NCBI GenBank assembly: GCA_937867625.1
Contig: CALMKR010000144.1
Location: 1 to 33,058, forward strand
Source: an uncultured bacterium
Lineage (GTDB): Bacteria; Patescibacteriota; Minisyncoccia; Phycocordibacterales; UBA918
Reading direction: 5' to 3'
Length of the DNA: 33,058 bases
In this document: one piece after another, positions 7,672 through 13,074 of the stretch
Numbering within the stretch: the stretch's first letter is position 1
Layout: each line of letters opens with the position of its first letter
Made by a program: the position numbers and the translations under genes
Notes under the pieces: model-generated
Database searches by the model: none
Told to the model about the DNA's origin: nothing
The model's input: only the letters and a program-made list of their open reading frames with translations

Positions 7672-7826
7672 TGCTTGTGTCCTTTTTCCTGTCTAATGTT
7701 TAGTTGGTAGTTCGCTACTTGTATGATGTGTACTAGGGTTTCGTCATCTAGTCGTGCTAGTCTCTTCTCCCAGACCTTCATCTTTTTGCGGAAGTGTACA
7801 TAATCTTCGTCGTCGTAGAGTTTCAT
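7668..7826 (-). CDS. Hypothetical 52-aa charged helical protein
   Basis: Starts at ATG 7826 (MKLYDDEDYVHFRKKMKVWE) within the stop of the winged-helix gene (ATGA) and ends with the same type of overlap into the KGG gene. Strongly charged and helical throughout. It lies immediately downstream of a candidate DNA-binding protein and could be its partner, though nothing proves it. Confidence 0.6.
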   Translation of the reverse strand: MKLYDDEDYVHFRKKMKVWEKRLARLDDETLVHIIQVANYQLNIRQEKGHKQ

Positions 7827-8182
7827 GCTACTATTATAATCCTTTCGCCGTCCACAAGTTTCTCTATGTACTTAGGCTTGACTATTGCAGCCATAGCTTG
7901 CTCATGGACTGAGTGGGTGTTCTGCTCCTTCTTGTAAGCCTCTGTACGGGACTTTAGGGCTTGATCTGAGTAAGTTATCAGTCCGAGGTGATAAAGCTCT
8001 CTACGGCGACGTGAGATGGTCTCAGCATGGGTTGTGCGTGATATGTTCCACGACAGTCCTTTGCTATCGTCCCAGCCTTCGTATCGCCATACTGCTTCGA
8101 TAAGATCAGACTCGTTATTTTGTACTCCTGGGTTTAGTAGGATGACGTTGTATACAAGTTGCTGCTTCCTTGTGAGGTTCAC
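7823..8182 (-). CDS. Winged-helix DNA-binding protein (119 aa)
   Basis: Starts at a GTG that shares a base with the stop of the 59-aa gene (TAGTG). Residues about 1-75 have a winged-helix pattern: helix (TRKQQLVYNVILLNPGVQNN), a Ser/Asp turn, a second helix, then a recognition-like TISRRRRELYHLGLI segment. This ETISRRRREL..LGLI ending is common in small phage replication or regulatory proteins. Since it is second in a cassette whose promoter carries the shared spacer motif, it is a candidate for binding that motif (inference). It could instead serve replication. Confidence 0.7.
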   Translation of the reverse strand: MNLTRKQQLVYNVILLNPGVQNNESDLIEAVWRYEGWDDSKGLSWNISRTTHAETISRRRRELYHLGLITYSDQALKSRTEAYKKEQNTHSVHEQAMAAIVKPKYIEKLVDGERIIIVA

Positions 8183-8361
8183 TACTCGTCCTCTTGCCCG
8201 TGTACCCAGTCAATAATATCTGAGTAATCTAGCTGGCTTAGTATGTCGTCAGTGCTAAACTGACCAAATAGTAGAGCGGAGTCTACGTTTGTAAGGGTGA
8301 TGTTCATTGTGTCTGCTTCTGCTTCTGCGCTAAATGTGTCTGCGTATAATTGTATGTCCAT
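8182..8361 (-). CDS. Hypothetical 59-aa acidic protein, first gene of early cassette 3
   Basis: Starts at ATG 8361, right after the shared leader with ribosome site GAAAGG, about 22 bases from the predicted transcription start. The product is strongly acidic with no basic residue except one His (starts MDIQLYADTFSAEAEADTMN, ends HGQEDE), like phage DNA-mimic or inhibitor proteins (inference from charge). It is coupled to the winged-helix gene by TAGTG. Confidence 0.68.
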   Translation of the reverse strand: MDIQLYADTFSAEAEADTMNITLTNVDSALLFGQFSTDDILSQLDYSDIIDWVHGQEDE

Positions 8362-8419
8362 ATCTAACCTTTCATTGTTTGATAACCTTAGTGTACCACG
8401 ACTGCTTATGTTTTGTCAA
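8362..8419 (-). promoter_or_regulatory. Early promoter P3 with shared spacer motif and leader
   Basis: Minus-strand -35 TTGACA (8414-8419), 18-base spacer AAACATAAGCAGTCGTGG, extended -10 TGG-TACACT (-10 at 8390-8395). The spacer and both flanks are nearly identical at 11476-11505 and 29214-29243, and close at 13000-13028. Downstream, 8362-8385 holds the leader with CAATGAAAGGTTAGAT ending at the start codon, also seen at the other two early cassettes. Confidence 0.8.
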
Positions 8420-8420
8420 C

Positions 8421-8450
8421 AATAAAAATAGGGCTGTTTAAGACCCTATT
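8421..8450 (-). terminator. Intrinsic terminator of early cassette 2
   Basis: On the minus strand AATAGGG and CCCTATT form a 7-bp stem around a 10-base loop, followed by TTTATTG. It overlaps the last codons of the 42-aa gene and sits just before promoter P3, so it separates cassette 2 from cassette 3. Confidence 0.75.
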
Positions 8451-8574
8451 GATACGTCACGATATAGCAGGTATTACCTATAGTAGTAAGGTATCTAACA
8501 CCGCTACCTGTAATAAGTGTTTCTAGTGTGGTGTACTTGGTAACGGTGCTGTAGATCTTAATGGATACTCGCAT
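8446..8574 (-). CDS. Hypothetical 42-aa Thr-rich protein
   Basis: ATG 8574 is preceded by AAAGGA at normal spacing. The product (MRVSIKIYSTVTKYTTLETL...) alternates hydrophobic and Thr/Ser residues, suggesting a small beta structure. It is the last gene of cassette 2, with the terminator overlapping its end. No family recognised. Confidence 0.55.
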   Translation of the reverse strand: MRVSIKIYSTVTKYTTLETLITGSGVRYLTTIGNTCYIVTYQ

Positions 8575-8606
8575 ACTATACTTCCTTTATATTAGTTTGT
8601 TAGGGG

Positions 8607-8897
8607 TTAGTCTTCGTCTGATATTTCTTTTATTGGGTTTGAGCTAAGAAAGACGTGACCCCAAGTTCCAACACTGACTCTAGTCTCAAGGCACTGTGTA
8701 CCCTCTGATACATCATAGAACTTGACACTTATATCTCTACCGTCGGTTAAGGCGTGAAATGTTCCCAGTGGTATGTTTTGAATCCTAACGTCTATACCAG
8801 AAGCAAAACTTTCAGCCCCATACTCTTTAACAATCTCTTGCAAGTCTTCGTCAAATTTGTTTATTAAATCTGTAACTTTTTCTAAATCAATACTCAT
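8607..8897 (-). CDS. Hypothetical 96-aa protein
   Basis: An acidic protein, helical at first (IDLEKVTDLINKFDEDLQEI), then beta-like. Its ATG overlaps the preceding stop by one base (TAATG). No recognised domain. Confidence 0.65.
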   Translation of the reverse strand: MSIDLEKVTDLINKFDEDLQEIVKEYGAESFASGIDVRIQNIPLGTFHALTDGRDISVKFYDVSEGTQCLETRVSVGTWGHVFLSSNPIKEISDED

Positions 8898-9094
8898 TAC
8901 TTTCTCTCCATTTCATTTAGGAATACGTCTGATATGTGAAACATCTTTTTAGTGCCCCACTTATTTTCTATGATTGCATACTTGCCGTCTACTGATATTG
9001 CCTGTATCGTGCCTGTGAAGACCTTTCCAAAGAATAGATTGTGCGTATAACCTGATGCTTCTTGTCCGATGTCTACGTAAACTGCTTCTTTCAT
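8897..9094 (-). CDS. Hypothetical 65-aa small beta-barrel-like protein
   Basis: Alternating hydrophobic residues with Gly turns (KVFTGTIQAISVDGKYAIIE, then WGTKKMFHISDVF) resemble an S1/OB- or cold-shock-like barrel strand pattern, so RNA or ssDNA binding is possible. This is by pattern only. A good GGAGGTG-type site precedes the ATG. Confidence 0.62.
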   Translation of the reverse strand: MKEAVYVDIGQEASGYTHNLFFGKVFTGTIQAISVDGKYAIIENKWGTKKMFHISDVFLNEMERK

Positions 9095-9120
9095 CTTTTC
9101 ACCTCCTTTTAATCCTTTAT

Positions 9121-9405
9121 TTACTTAGTAGTTAGTTGTGACTCTATTTTGTCCATGTTGGTGTAGTTGATCTTTTCACGTATGGCTTCAAGTCTGTTCC
9201 ACCTCCGTGTATCTTCCAATATATCTTCAAGCCTATCCTTATCAATGGTTGCTTTTCTTGCCCTCAGTACGTAAACTTGTCCGCCACACTTTTTACAGTC
9301 ACAAAAAAGGTATATCTCACTGTCAAACATCCCTGATATTTCCTGCCAATAGTTTCCGTTTGGACAGTATTCGTATTTGCTGCCTATACTAAACCTTTTC
9401 ATCAT
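9121..9405 (-). CDS. Hypothetical 94-aa protein with zinc-ribbon-like Cys
   Basis: Contains C14 (YEYCPNG) and, near residue 35, FCDCKKCGG, enough cysteines for one zinc site. A long charged helical tail follows (DRLEDILEDTRRWNRLEAIR). Start at ATG-ATG 9405/9402 after AAGGAGAA. No family identified. Confidence 0.65.
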   Translation of the reverse strand: MMKRFSIGSKYEYCPNGNYWQEISGMFDSEIYLFCDCKKCGGQVYVLRARKATIDKDRLEDILEDTRRWNRLEAIREKINYTNMDKIESQLTTK

Positions 9406-9440
9406 TTCTCCTTTTTTAATTATTATCTGCTCTTAGGGGG

Positions 9441-9839
9441 TTAGCTAATTAGCTTGTATTCGTGTTCACCGACTTGGATTTTCTTCGGTACAAAATCTTC
9501 TTGTTTCCACATAGGTCTGTCGTTGTAGTTATGGCGGTAAATTGCTAGTTCAATGAGGTTACAGGCTTCTTGAGAGGGAATAGCGAATCCGCTTCCTGCC
9601 ACCTCTCCGTCATCAGTCATCAAGCCCTTGTAGGTTCTGACTAGCCCTAGCTTCTTCATCGCTTGTATGAAGTCCTTGATGATTTCTGGGGTTACGTCAT
9701 CATCAGTATCTTGGTCAAGTGTTCGATAGTTATGACAATCTTCTGCCCGATAAGAAGAAAACAATGATTCCGCTATCTGAACAGTCTGCTCATTTAAGTG
9801 AGGAACAAAATGTATTAGTTTAACTTCTTCTTTGTTCAT
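9441..9839 (-). CDS. Hypothetical 132-aa protein
   Basis: Soluble and acidic. Residues about 50-72 (TPEIIKDFIQAMKKLGLVRT) read like the last helix and wing of a winged-helix domain, but the first helices are not convincing. It lies directly downstream (in transcription order) of structured RNA element 1. Function unknown. Confidence 0.66.
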   Translation of the reverse strand: MNKEEVKLIHFVPHLNEQTVQIAESLFSSYRAEDCHNYRTLDQDTDDDVTPEIIKDFIQAMKKLGLVRTYKGLMTDDGEVAGSGFAIPSQEACNLIELAIYRHNYNDRPMWKQEDFVPKKIQVGEHEYKLIS

Positions 9840-9882
9840 ATGCTTTCCTTCTTTCTTAATGTGTTATGTATTATCTGCTATA

Positions 9883-10025
9883 GCGTTAGGTAGTAAGTTG
9901 TAGGCGTGGCTTGTGATGACGCCTCGTTGGTCGAGGGTTACCGAATTGAACGGCAATCTTCCTAGCCATCTAGGGTGCTCTAACTTTGAGCTACCCCTCG
10001 CTAGTTCTCCCCTACTACCCAACGC
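9883..10025 (-). ncRNA. Structured RNA element 1, containing a tRNA-like domain with CCA
   Basis: A 143-base gene-free element closed by a 13-bp stem (9883-9895 with 10013-10025, one G-U on the minus strand but A-C on the plus strand, so minus is the RNA strand). Inside, 9928-10000 (minus) reads as a 73-base tRNA-like fold: acceptor CGAGGGG/ACCCTCG (six pairs), TA, D-stem GCTC/GAGC, T-stem TGCCG/CGGTA with T-loop TTCAATT, discriminator A and encoded CCA. The anticodon arm is abnormal: CCTAG/CTAGG capped by only ATGG, with no 7-base loop. A further hairpin AGGCGT...ACGCCT follows. It is unlikely to decode. Confidence 0.62.
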
Positions 10026-10043
10026 AATATAGATAATGTTAAG

Positions 10044-10202
10044 TTACTTCCAAAGTAGGTAGGCGAAAAAAACTAACACTACAGCAATGACTGGCTCAAT
10101 CCACAGATTATCGTCAAGATTACCCATTCTCCATATGAGACTGCCTAGTGTTACTAAGCCTAGAACACCTAAGATTGTTGTTATTACTATTTGTACTTCC
10201 AT
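10044..10202 (-). CDS. Small two-helix membrane protein (52 aa), holin-like
   Basis: Two membrane helices (residues about 4-24 and 36-52) joined by a short loop RMGNLDDNLWIE. An AAAGGAG site precedes ATG 10202. It lies in the same transcript as the membrane-anchored lytic transglycosylase, separated from it by structured RNAs, so a holin or lysis-timing role is possible. Size and hairpin topology are the only evidence. Confidence 0.62.
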   Translation of the reverse strand: MEVQIVITTILGVLGLVTLGSLIWRMGNLDDNLWIEPVIAVVLVFFAYLLWK

Positions 10203-10227
10203 CTTACTTTTCTCCTTTTATTAAGTT

Positions 10228-10379
10228 AGTTGTAGAGGGTGAAGGTGCGGCACTTCGGACTTCTTTCAAACTCATGGGTGCGACCCAATCGAAGCCGATG
10301 CCAGATAGAGTACCGCTAGGCAGAAAACCGTCGAGACATAAGAATCATCTGCGCTTTCTGCCCTTCACCACCTACAACT
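10228..10379 (-). ncRNA. Structured RNA element 3
   Basis: A 152-base element without a credible gene. The ends pair as AGTTGTAG/CTACAACT (8 bp) and, after a small internal loop, GGTGAAGG/CCTTCACC (8 bp). Inside, on the minus strand, GGCAGAAA/TTTCTGCC (8 bp) and GCGGTACT/AGTGCCGC (8 bp with one G-U that would be A-C on the plus strand) form two further arms, with a TGGGT/ACCCA hairpin within the second. The termini share ACAACT-type sequence with elements 1 and 2. Confidence 0.58.
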
Positions 10380-10395
10380 TGTATATATTGTTTCT

Positions 10396-10477
10396 ATTAA
10401 GCGCTTAACCCGACACGTTCCCCTAAAGGACAGAAGTTCTAGCCTCAAACTTCGCCGTGCCGCGTAAAACGCTTAAT
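10396..10477 (-). ncRNA. Structured RNA element 4 (82 nt)
   Basis: A tRNA-sized element closed by ATTAAGCG/CGCTTAAT (8 bp). On the minus strand the inner arms are GGCACG/CGTGTC (one G-U) and hairpin GAAGTT/AACTTC, with a further small TCC/GGA hairpin. It lacks a recognisable T-loop or CCA, so I do not call it a tRNA. Confidence 0.5.
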
Positions 10478-10480
10478 AAT

Positions 10481-10646
10481 GTTCAACTCTATGGTGAAAG
10501 TAGCAAGTTGTAGGCGTTACTACTGGACGCCTCGTTTATGAGCTATCTCTGATGGTCGGAGTCCGAAGACTTTATCCGCACGCAACAGCCCATCATCTGA
10601 CCCTTTGTAGCAGATGCTCTCTTGCTACCTTCATATAGAGTTGAAC
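10481..10646 (-). ncRNA. Structured RNA element 2
   Basis: A 166-base element closed by a 12-bp perfect stem (10481-10492 with 10635-10646), continued by a 5-bp and an 8-bp stem (GTAGCAAG/CTTGCTAC). On the minus strand it contains a CATCTG/CAGATG hairpin, a TGATGG/CCATCA arm enclosing a C(UUCG)G tetraloop hairpin (AGTC-TTCG-GACT), and the AGGCGT/ACGCCT hairpin also present in element 1. Segments such as AGAGCATCTGC..GGGTCAGATG look tRNA-derived, but no complete cloverleaf forms. Confidence 0.58.
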
Positions 10647-10663
10647 TATACTGAATTGTTAAG

Positions 10664-10972
10664 TTACTTGCATGCCCATTCGCCAGCATACCCGTTTGCA
10701 AAAGCCCATGCGGTAACTTCTGCTTGATGTACTGGGTTGTAAATGTCTCTTACGCCGTACGGTGATCTTCCGCCTATTCTGTTCCATGTCTCTGGTAGAT
10801 ATTGGAATAGTCCTGTTGGATTGCCGCCTCCTGCGTAATAGCCATAGTTTACAGCATTAGGGTTTAATGTGCTTTCACACCTCGCCACTCGTACAAGATA
10901 GTCCTCGCTGATACCATGCTTGCTTGCTGCGTCCCGTACTATCTGCTCTACATTTGTAGGCTGTGGCTGCAC
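10664..10972 (-). CDS. Lytic transglycosylase domain (distal part of a probable frameshift fusion)
   Basis: This encodes a small lysozyme-like/transglycosylase domain: VARCESTLNPNA with the catalytic Glu, GLFQYLPETWNRIGG, then a NPVHQAEVTAWAF helix and a final GEWACK. It resembles Rpf/SLT-type domains that cleave peptidoglycan. The nominal GTG start at 10972 has no ribosome site, and the frame stays open upstream to 11101, reading as a Pro/Glu/Thr linker that enters the 11056-11262 gene in the -1 frame. I infer a fusion product of about 199 residues with an N-terminal membrane anchor. See the 11017-11062 feature. Confidence 0.85.
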   Translation of the reverse strand: MQPQPTNVEQIVRDAASKHGISEDYLVRVARCESTLNPNAVNYGYYAGGGNPTGLFQYLPETWNRIGGRSPYGVRDIYNPVHQAEVTAWAFANGYAGEWACK

Positions 10973-11016
10973 AGGAGCTTGTGTGGGCGGTGTTTCTAGT
11001 TTTTCAGGTGCTTGTA

Positions 11017-11062
11017 CCGTCTCGCTTATTTGAGTAGTCTCAGACGGTGTGATAACTACTTT
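11017..11062 (-). promoter_or_regulatory. Candidate -1 frameshift site with downstream hairpin
   Basis: At the end of the membrane gene the mRNA reads GAA-AAG-TAG. A slip of the last tRNA-Lys from AAG to the overlapping AAA (11060-11062) would continue GTA-GTT-ATC into the transglycosylase frame. Eleven bases further, CCGTCT and AGACGG (11042-11047 with 11017-11022) can form a 6-bp hairpin, a usual stimulator. The slip site is an A-AAG type, weaker than the classical heptamer. Confidence 0.5.
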
Positions 11063-11262
11063 TCGAGTTTTGACTGTAGATCTTGTACCTGAGTATATAC
11101 CTCAGACTTGATTGTAGCGTCAAAGTTCGATCGACTGAACCATCCGAAGATGAGTGCGGCGATGATCGTACTAATCCATACAATTGCAATTACTACTGTT
11201 GATACTTTGATTGTCTTAGGTGATGCCTGTGGGCGCTTACCTTCTACTGTTTCTTTAGCCAT
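11056..11262 (-). CDS. Membrane anchor segment of lytic transglycosylase (68 aa to its own stop)
   Basis: A short basic N-terminus (MAKETVEGKRPQASPKT) precedes one membrane helix (about residues 21-43, VVIAIVWISTIIAALIFGWF) and a helical heptad-like tail (ATIKSEVYTQVQDLQSKLEK). Alone it would be a small type-II membrane protein. Joined by -1 frameshift to the next frame it becomes a membrane-tethered peptidoglycan lyase with the enzyme outside the membrane. The start is one base after a 21-aa gene. Confidence 0.78.
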   Translation of the reverse strand: MAKETVEGKRPQASPKTIKVSTVVIAIVWISTIIAALIFGWFSRSNFDATIKSEVYTQVQDLQSKLEK

Positions 11263-11263
11263 A

Positions 11264-11329
11264 CTATTTGACCTCTACTTTTATAATAGTTTTTACCACT
11301 GGTTGTGTGTTGTCTGTAATCGTGAACAT
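11264..11329 (-). CDS. 21-aa peptide, first frame of early cassette 2
   Basis: ATG 11329 has AAGGAAAC upstream. The peptide (MFTITDNTQPVVKTIIKVEV plus K) ends in TAG, one base before the next ATG. It may be a real peptide or a translational leader for the membrane enzyme. Confidence 0.42.
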   Translation of the reverse strand: MFTITDNTQPVVKTIIKVEVK

Positions 11330-11505
11330 TTTGTTTCCTTTGTTTATATTTACTTTATAGATCGTAGCTAAGGGGTTGCTCTCGCTATTGTTTCTATTCG
11401 TTGCGTTCCGAATGTTAGTGCTTGCCTTAGCTTGTGATCTATTCGGTCTAATCTTTCATTGATTGGACTATCTGAAGTATAGCACGACTGCTTATGTTTT
11501 GTCAA
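11330..11505 (-). promoter_or_regulatory. Early promoter P2 with shared spacer motif and decayed leader
   Basis: Minus-strand -35 TTGACA (11500-11505), 18-base spacer AAACATAAGCAGTCGTGC, -10 TATACT (11476-11481) with TGC extension. The -35 contains the TGA stop of the HNH gene. The leader copy at 11447-11461 retains CAATGAAAGATTAGA, but no start codon follows it. The first usable ATG is at 11329, giving a 5' leader of about 140 bases with no gene in it. Confidence 0.78.
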
Positions 11506-11858
11506 GACTTTTTATAGTTTTCTAAACTTTTACTTCCTTTTAGTCCGTTACAGGTGTAGCAGCATGGTCTCAAGTTGCTTGTCTCGTAGCGCAAGCTTGC
11601 GTCGTGTGATCGAGGCACTACGTGGTCGAGCGTTGTCTCGGCTGGCGTGAGCCATTTACCACATAGGTAACACGTATAGTTATCAGCTTTGTTATCATCA
11701 AACCACTTGCGGCGCACGTTCCACCATGTCTGCGCTACTTTACCGTGCTTTGTGATGTGGTAGCTTCTGACTTTTGGATTTTCTTTGCACTGGTAGGCAA
11801 AGTGTCTAGCGGGGTACTCTCCACACCACTTACAGGGCTTTTTTGGTTGCACTGGCAT
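11502..11858 (-). CDS. HNH endonuclease (118 aa)
   Basis: A zinc-stabilised HNH nuclease: CKWCGE near the N-terminus, then CYLCGKWL, the core TLDHVVPRSHDASLRY (DH of the beta-beta-alpha-metal fold) and NLRPCCYTCNGLKGS with the final Cys pair and Asn. Such proteins nick or cut DNA and in phages act in packaging, recombination or homing. It has its own AAGGT site and ATG at 11858 inside a longer overlapping ORF. It ends in the -35 of promoter P2 and is last in cassette 1, beside the ERF annealing protein. Confidence 0.9.
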   Translation of the reverse strand: MPVQPKKPCKWCGEYPARHFAYQCKENPKVRSYHITKHGKVAQTWWNVRRKWFDDNKADNYTCYLCGKWLTPAETTLDHVVPRSHDASLRYETSNLRPCCYTCNGLKGSKSLENYKKS

Positions 11859-11929
11859 ACTGTTTTTACCTTATTCTTTGTTACTTTAATAGGCTTATGG
11901 CATACGAGACATATGCGTTGTATTGGCAT
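11735..11929 (-). CDS. 64-aa zinc-finger-like ORF overlapping the HNH gene
   Basis: Starts at ATG 11929 coupled to the previous stop (TAATG). Residues 1-30 carry CLVC..C.C (MPIQRICLVCHKPIKVTKNK), a plausible small zinc motif. The remaining residues overlap the HNH gene by 124 bases and are Ser/Thr-rich and less convincing. The real product may be short, or ribosomes may shift -1 around the A6 run (AACCAAAAAAGCC) into the HNH frame, but the HNH gene has its own ribosome site. Confidence 0.5.
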   Translation of the reverse strand: MPIQRICLVCHKPIKVTKNKVKTVCQCNQKSPVSGVESTPLDTLPTSAKKIQKSEATTSQSTVK

Positions 11930-12279
11930 TACTCTAGCTTATCTTTGATTTGGTTGATTACTTGTTCCATTTTAACCGTGTAAAACTGAGTGAAGGTGTC
12001 GTACTTCTTCTTGCCTGATTGCTCCCACATAACGTATAGGACGGCTCGGAGGCGCTCAGAGGGTGATTTGCCCATATCGGTGTCAGCGTTAATCTCGGGT
12101 ACTTCTATGTTGCTCTCGGGATTCGGGGTGAAGGTAACATACCCCACTAGCTGTCTGTAGCTGAACAGGGCTGTCATGTCTTCACCGTTTAGCTCCTGTG
12201 TCTCAATACTCAACTTAATAGAGCCGTCTACTCTGGTTTCAATCTTCGCCAGTTGTGCTGGGAATTGTACGGCTTTCAC
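11929..12279 (-). CDS. Hypothetical 116-aa protein following the ERF gene
   Basis: Starts at GTG 12279, sharing a base with the ERF stop (TAGTG). Beta-rich N-terminal half (AKIETRVDGSIKLSIETQEL) and a helical C-terminus (FTQFYTVKMEQVINQIKDKL). In many phages a small partner of this kind follows the annealing protein, so a role in recombination or replication is likely by context only. Confidence 0.7.
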   Translation of the reverse strand: MKAVQFPAQLAKIETRVDGSIKLSIETQELNGEDMTALFSYRQLVGYVTFTPNPESNIEVPEINADTDMGKSPSERLRAVLYVMWEQSGKKKYDTFTQFYTVKMEQVINQIKDKLE

Positions 12280-12878
12280 TACGCCTCGTTCTCTAGCGCA
12301 TCCATCACAAGGTTAGCGTCGTCTATGCTGTCTATAGTCTCCTTGCTTAGTACGCCCTTTATAAATGCTTTCTTACTGTCTACGGTTAAGTAGTCGTGAC
12401 CAACGAGAGTATCGTTAATAACACCCTTAGCTCGCTTTAGTTCATCGGCTTCTGCTTCGTATTGCTCGGCTGCACGATCACGGATGACTGGTGTAGGCTT
12501 TGCCTTCACTTGCTCACCCGCTGCGTCTGCGTCTGCGTCTGTAATCAGTCCGAGCATAGAGCTAAGTGAGTAGCGACGTAGGTATGTGATAGCTGAACCG
12601 AGTACCTGAAAGTCGTTCATCCCTTTAAGCTGTACGCCCTGTGGTATGTCTGCAAACCCTTCGATAGATTCGCCCGACTCTGCGTGGAAGATGATTGTCT
12701 TTACTGTTGTACCGACAAGTGGCTGTGCGTAACCAAGCCCATGCTTTGCAAGTATCGGTTTAATGACATCGTTAATCTCACCGAGGTCTGCAAATGTATA
12801 GCTGTAGCCTTTAGCGTTCTTATAGATGTTTGGTACGTCTTGCTGAAAAGCTGCAAGTGCTTTGTATAGTTCTTTCAT
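12279..12878 (-). CDS. erf: ERF-family single-strand annealing protein
   Basis: A 199-residue recombination protein of the ERF superfamily, which anneals complementary single strands and helps circularise or repair phage DNA. Family hallmarks are the N-terminal LYKALAAFQQDVPNIYKNAK, then YSYTFADLGEINDVIKPILA, and the core MNDFQVLGSAITYLRRYSLS with SSMLGLITDADADA. The C-terminal third is variable and acidic, as usual. Its ATG overlaps the stop of the 30-aa gene (TAATG). Co-transcribed with an HNH nuclease. Confidence 0.95.
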   Translation of the reverse strand: MKELYKALAAFQQDVPNIYKNAKGYSYTFADLGEINDVIKPILAKHGLGYAQPLVGTTVKTIIFHAESGESIEGFADIPQGVQLKGMNDFQVLGSAITYLRRYSLSSMLGLITDADADAAGEQVKAKPTPVIRDRAAEQYEAEADELKRAKGVINDTLVGHDYLTVDSKKAFIKGVLSKETIDSIDDANLVMDALENEA

Positions 12879-12970
12879 TATCGCTCCTCGCTAGGGTAAA
12901 TGTGGTAATCGACACCGTTTTGTGTGCCTAATGGGTATGTACTATAAATGCTGGTTACTGTAATTTTCAT
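12878..12970 (-). CDS. 30-aa leader peptide of early cassette 1
   Basis: The first frame after promoter P1. ATG 12970 follows the shared leader with AAAGGA. The peptide starts MKITVTSIYSTYPLGTQNGV and its TAA overlaps the ERF ATG. An in-frame ATG within the leader (ATGAAAGGATTAGATATG) would add five residues. Probably translated and coupled to erf. Confidence 0.55.
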   Translation of the reverse strand: MKITVTSIYSTYPLGTQNGVDYHIYPSEER

Positions 12971-13028
12971 ATCTAATCCTTTCATTGATTGATGTATCTA
13001 TTATACATGACTGCTTACGTTTTGTCTA
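12971..13028 (-). promoter_or_regulatory. Early promoter P1 with shared spacer motif and leader
   Basis: Minus-strand -35 TAGACA (13023-13028), 17-base spacer AAACGTAAGCAGTCATG, consensus -10 TATAAT (13000-13005). The spacer differs by two substitutions and one missing base from P2/P3. The leader CAATGAAAGGATTAGAT with ribosome site AAAGGA ends at ATG 12970. Divergent from the plus-strand small-RNA promoter at 13040. Confidence 0.8.
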
Positions 13029-13039
13029 GTACTTTACAA

Positions 13040-13068
13040 TTGAAGTTTTCCACTATATTTGGTATACT
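13040..13068 (+). promoter_or_regulatory. Promoter of small RNA unit D
   Basis: TTGAAG (13040-13045), 17-base spacer, TATACT (13063-13068). It faces away from P1, with only 11 bases between the two -35 boxes, so one regulator could control both. Confidence 0.62.
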
Positions 13069-13074
13069 GTTGCC

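Noticed and set aside
9883-10646. Calling ordinary tRNA genes in the structured cluster
   Set aside because: Only element 1 has acceptor, T-loop and CCA, and it has no normal anticodon loop. Elements 2-4 do not form full cloverleafs. I report structured RNAs instead.
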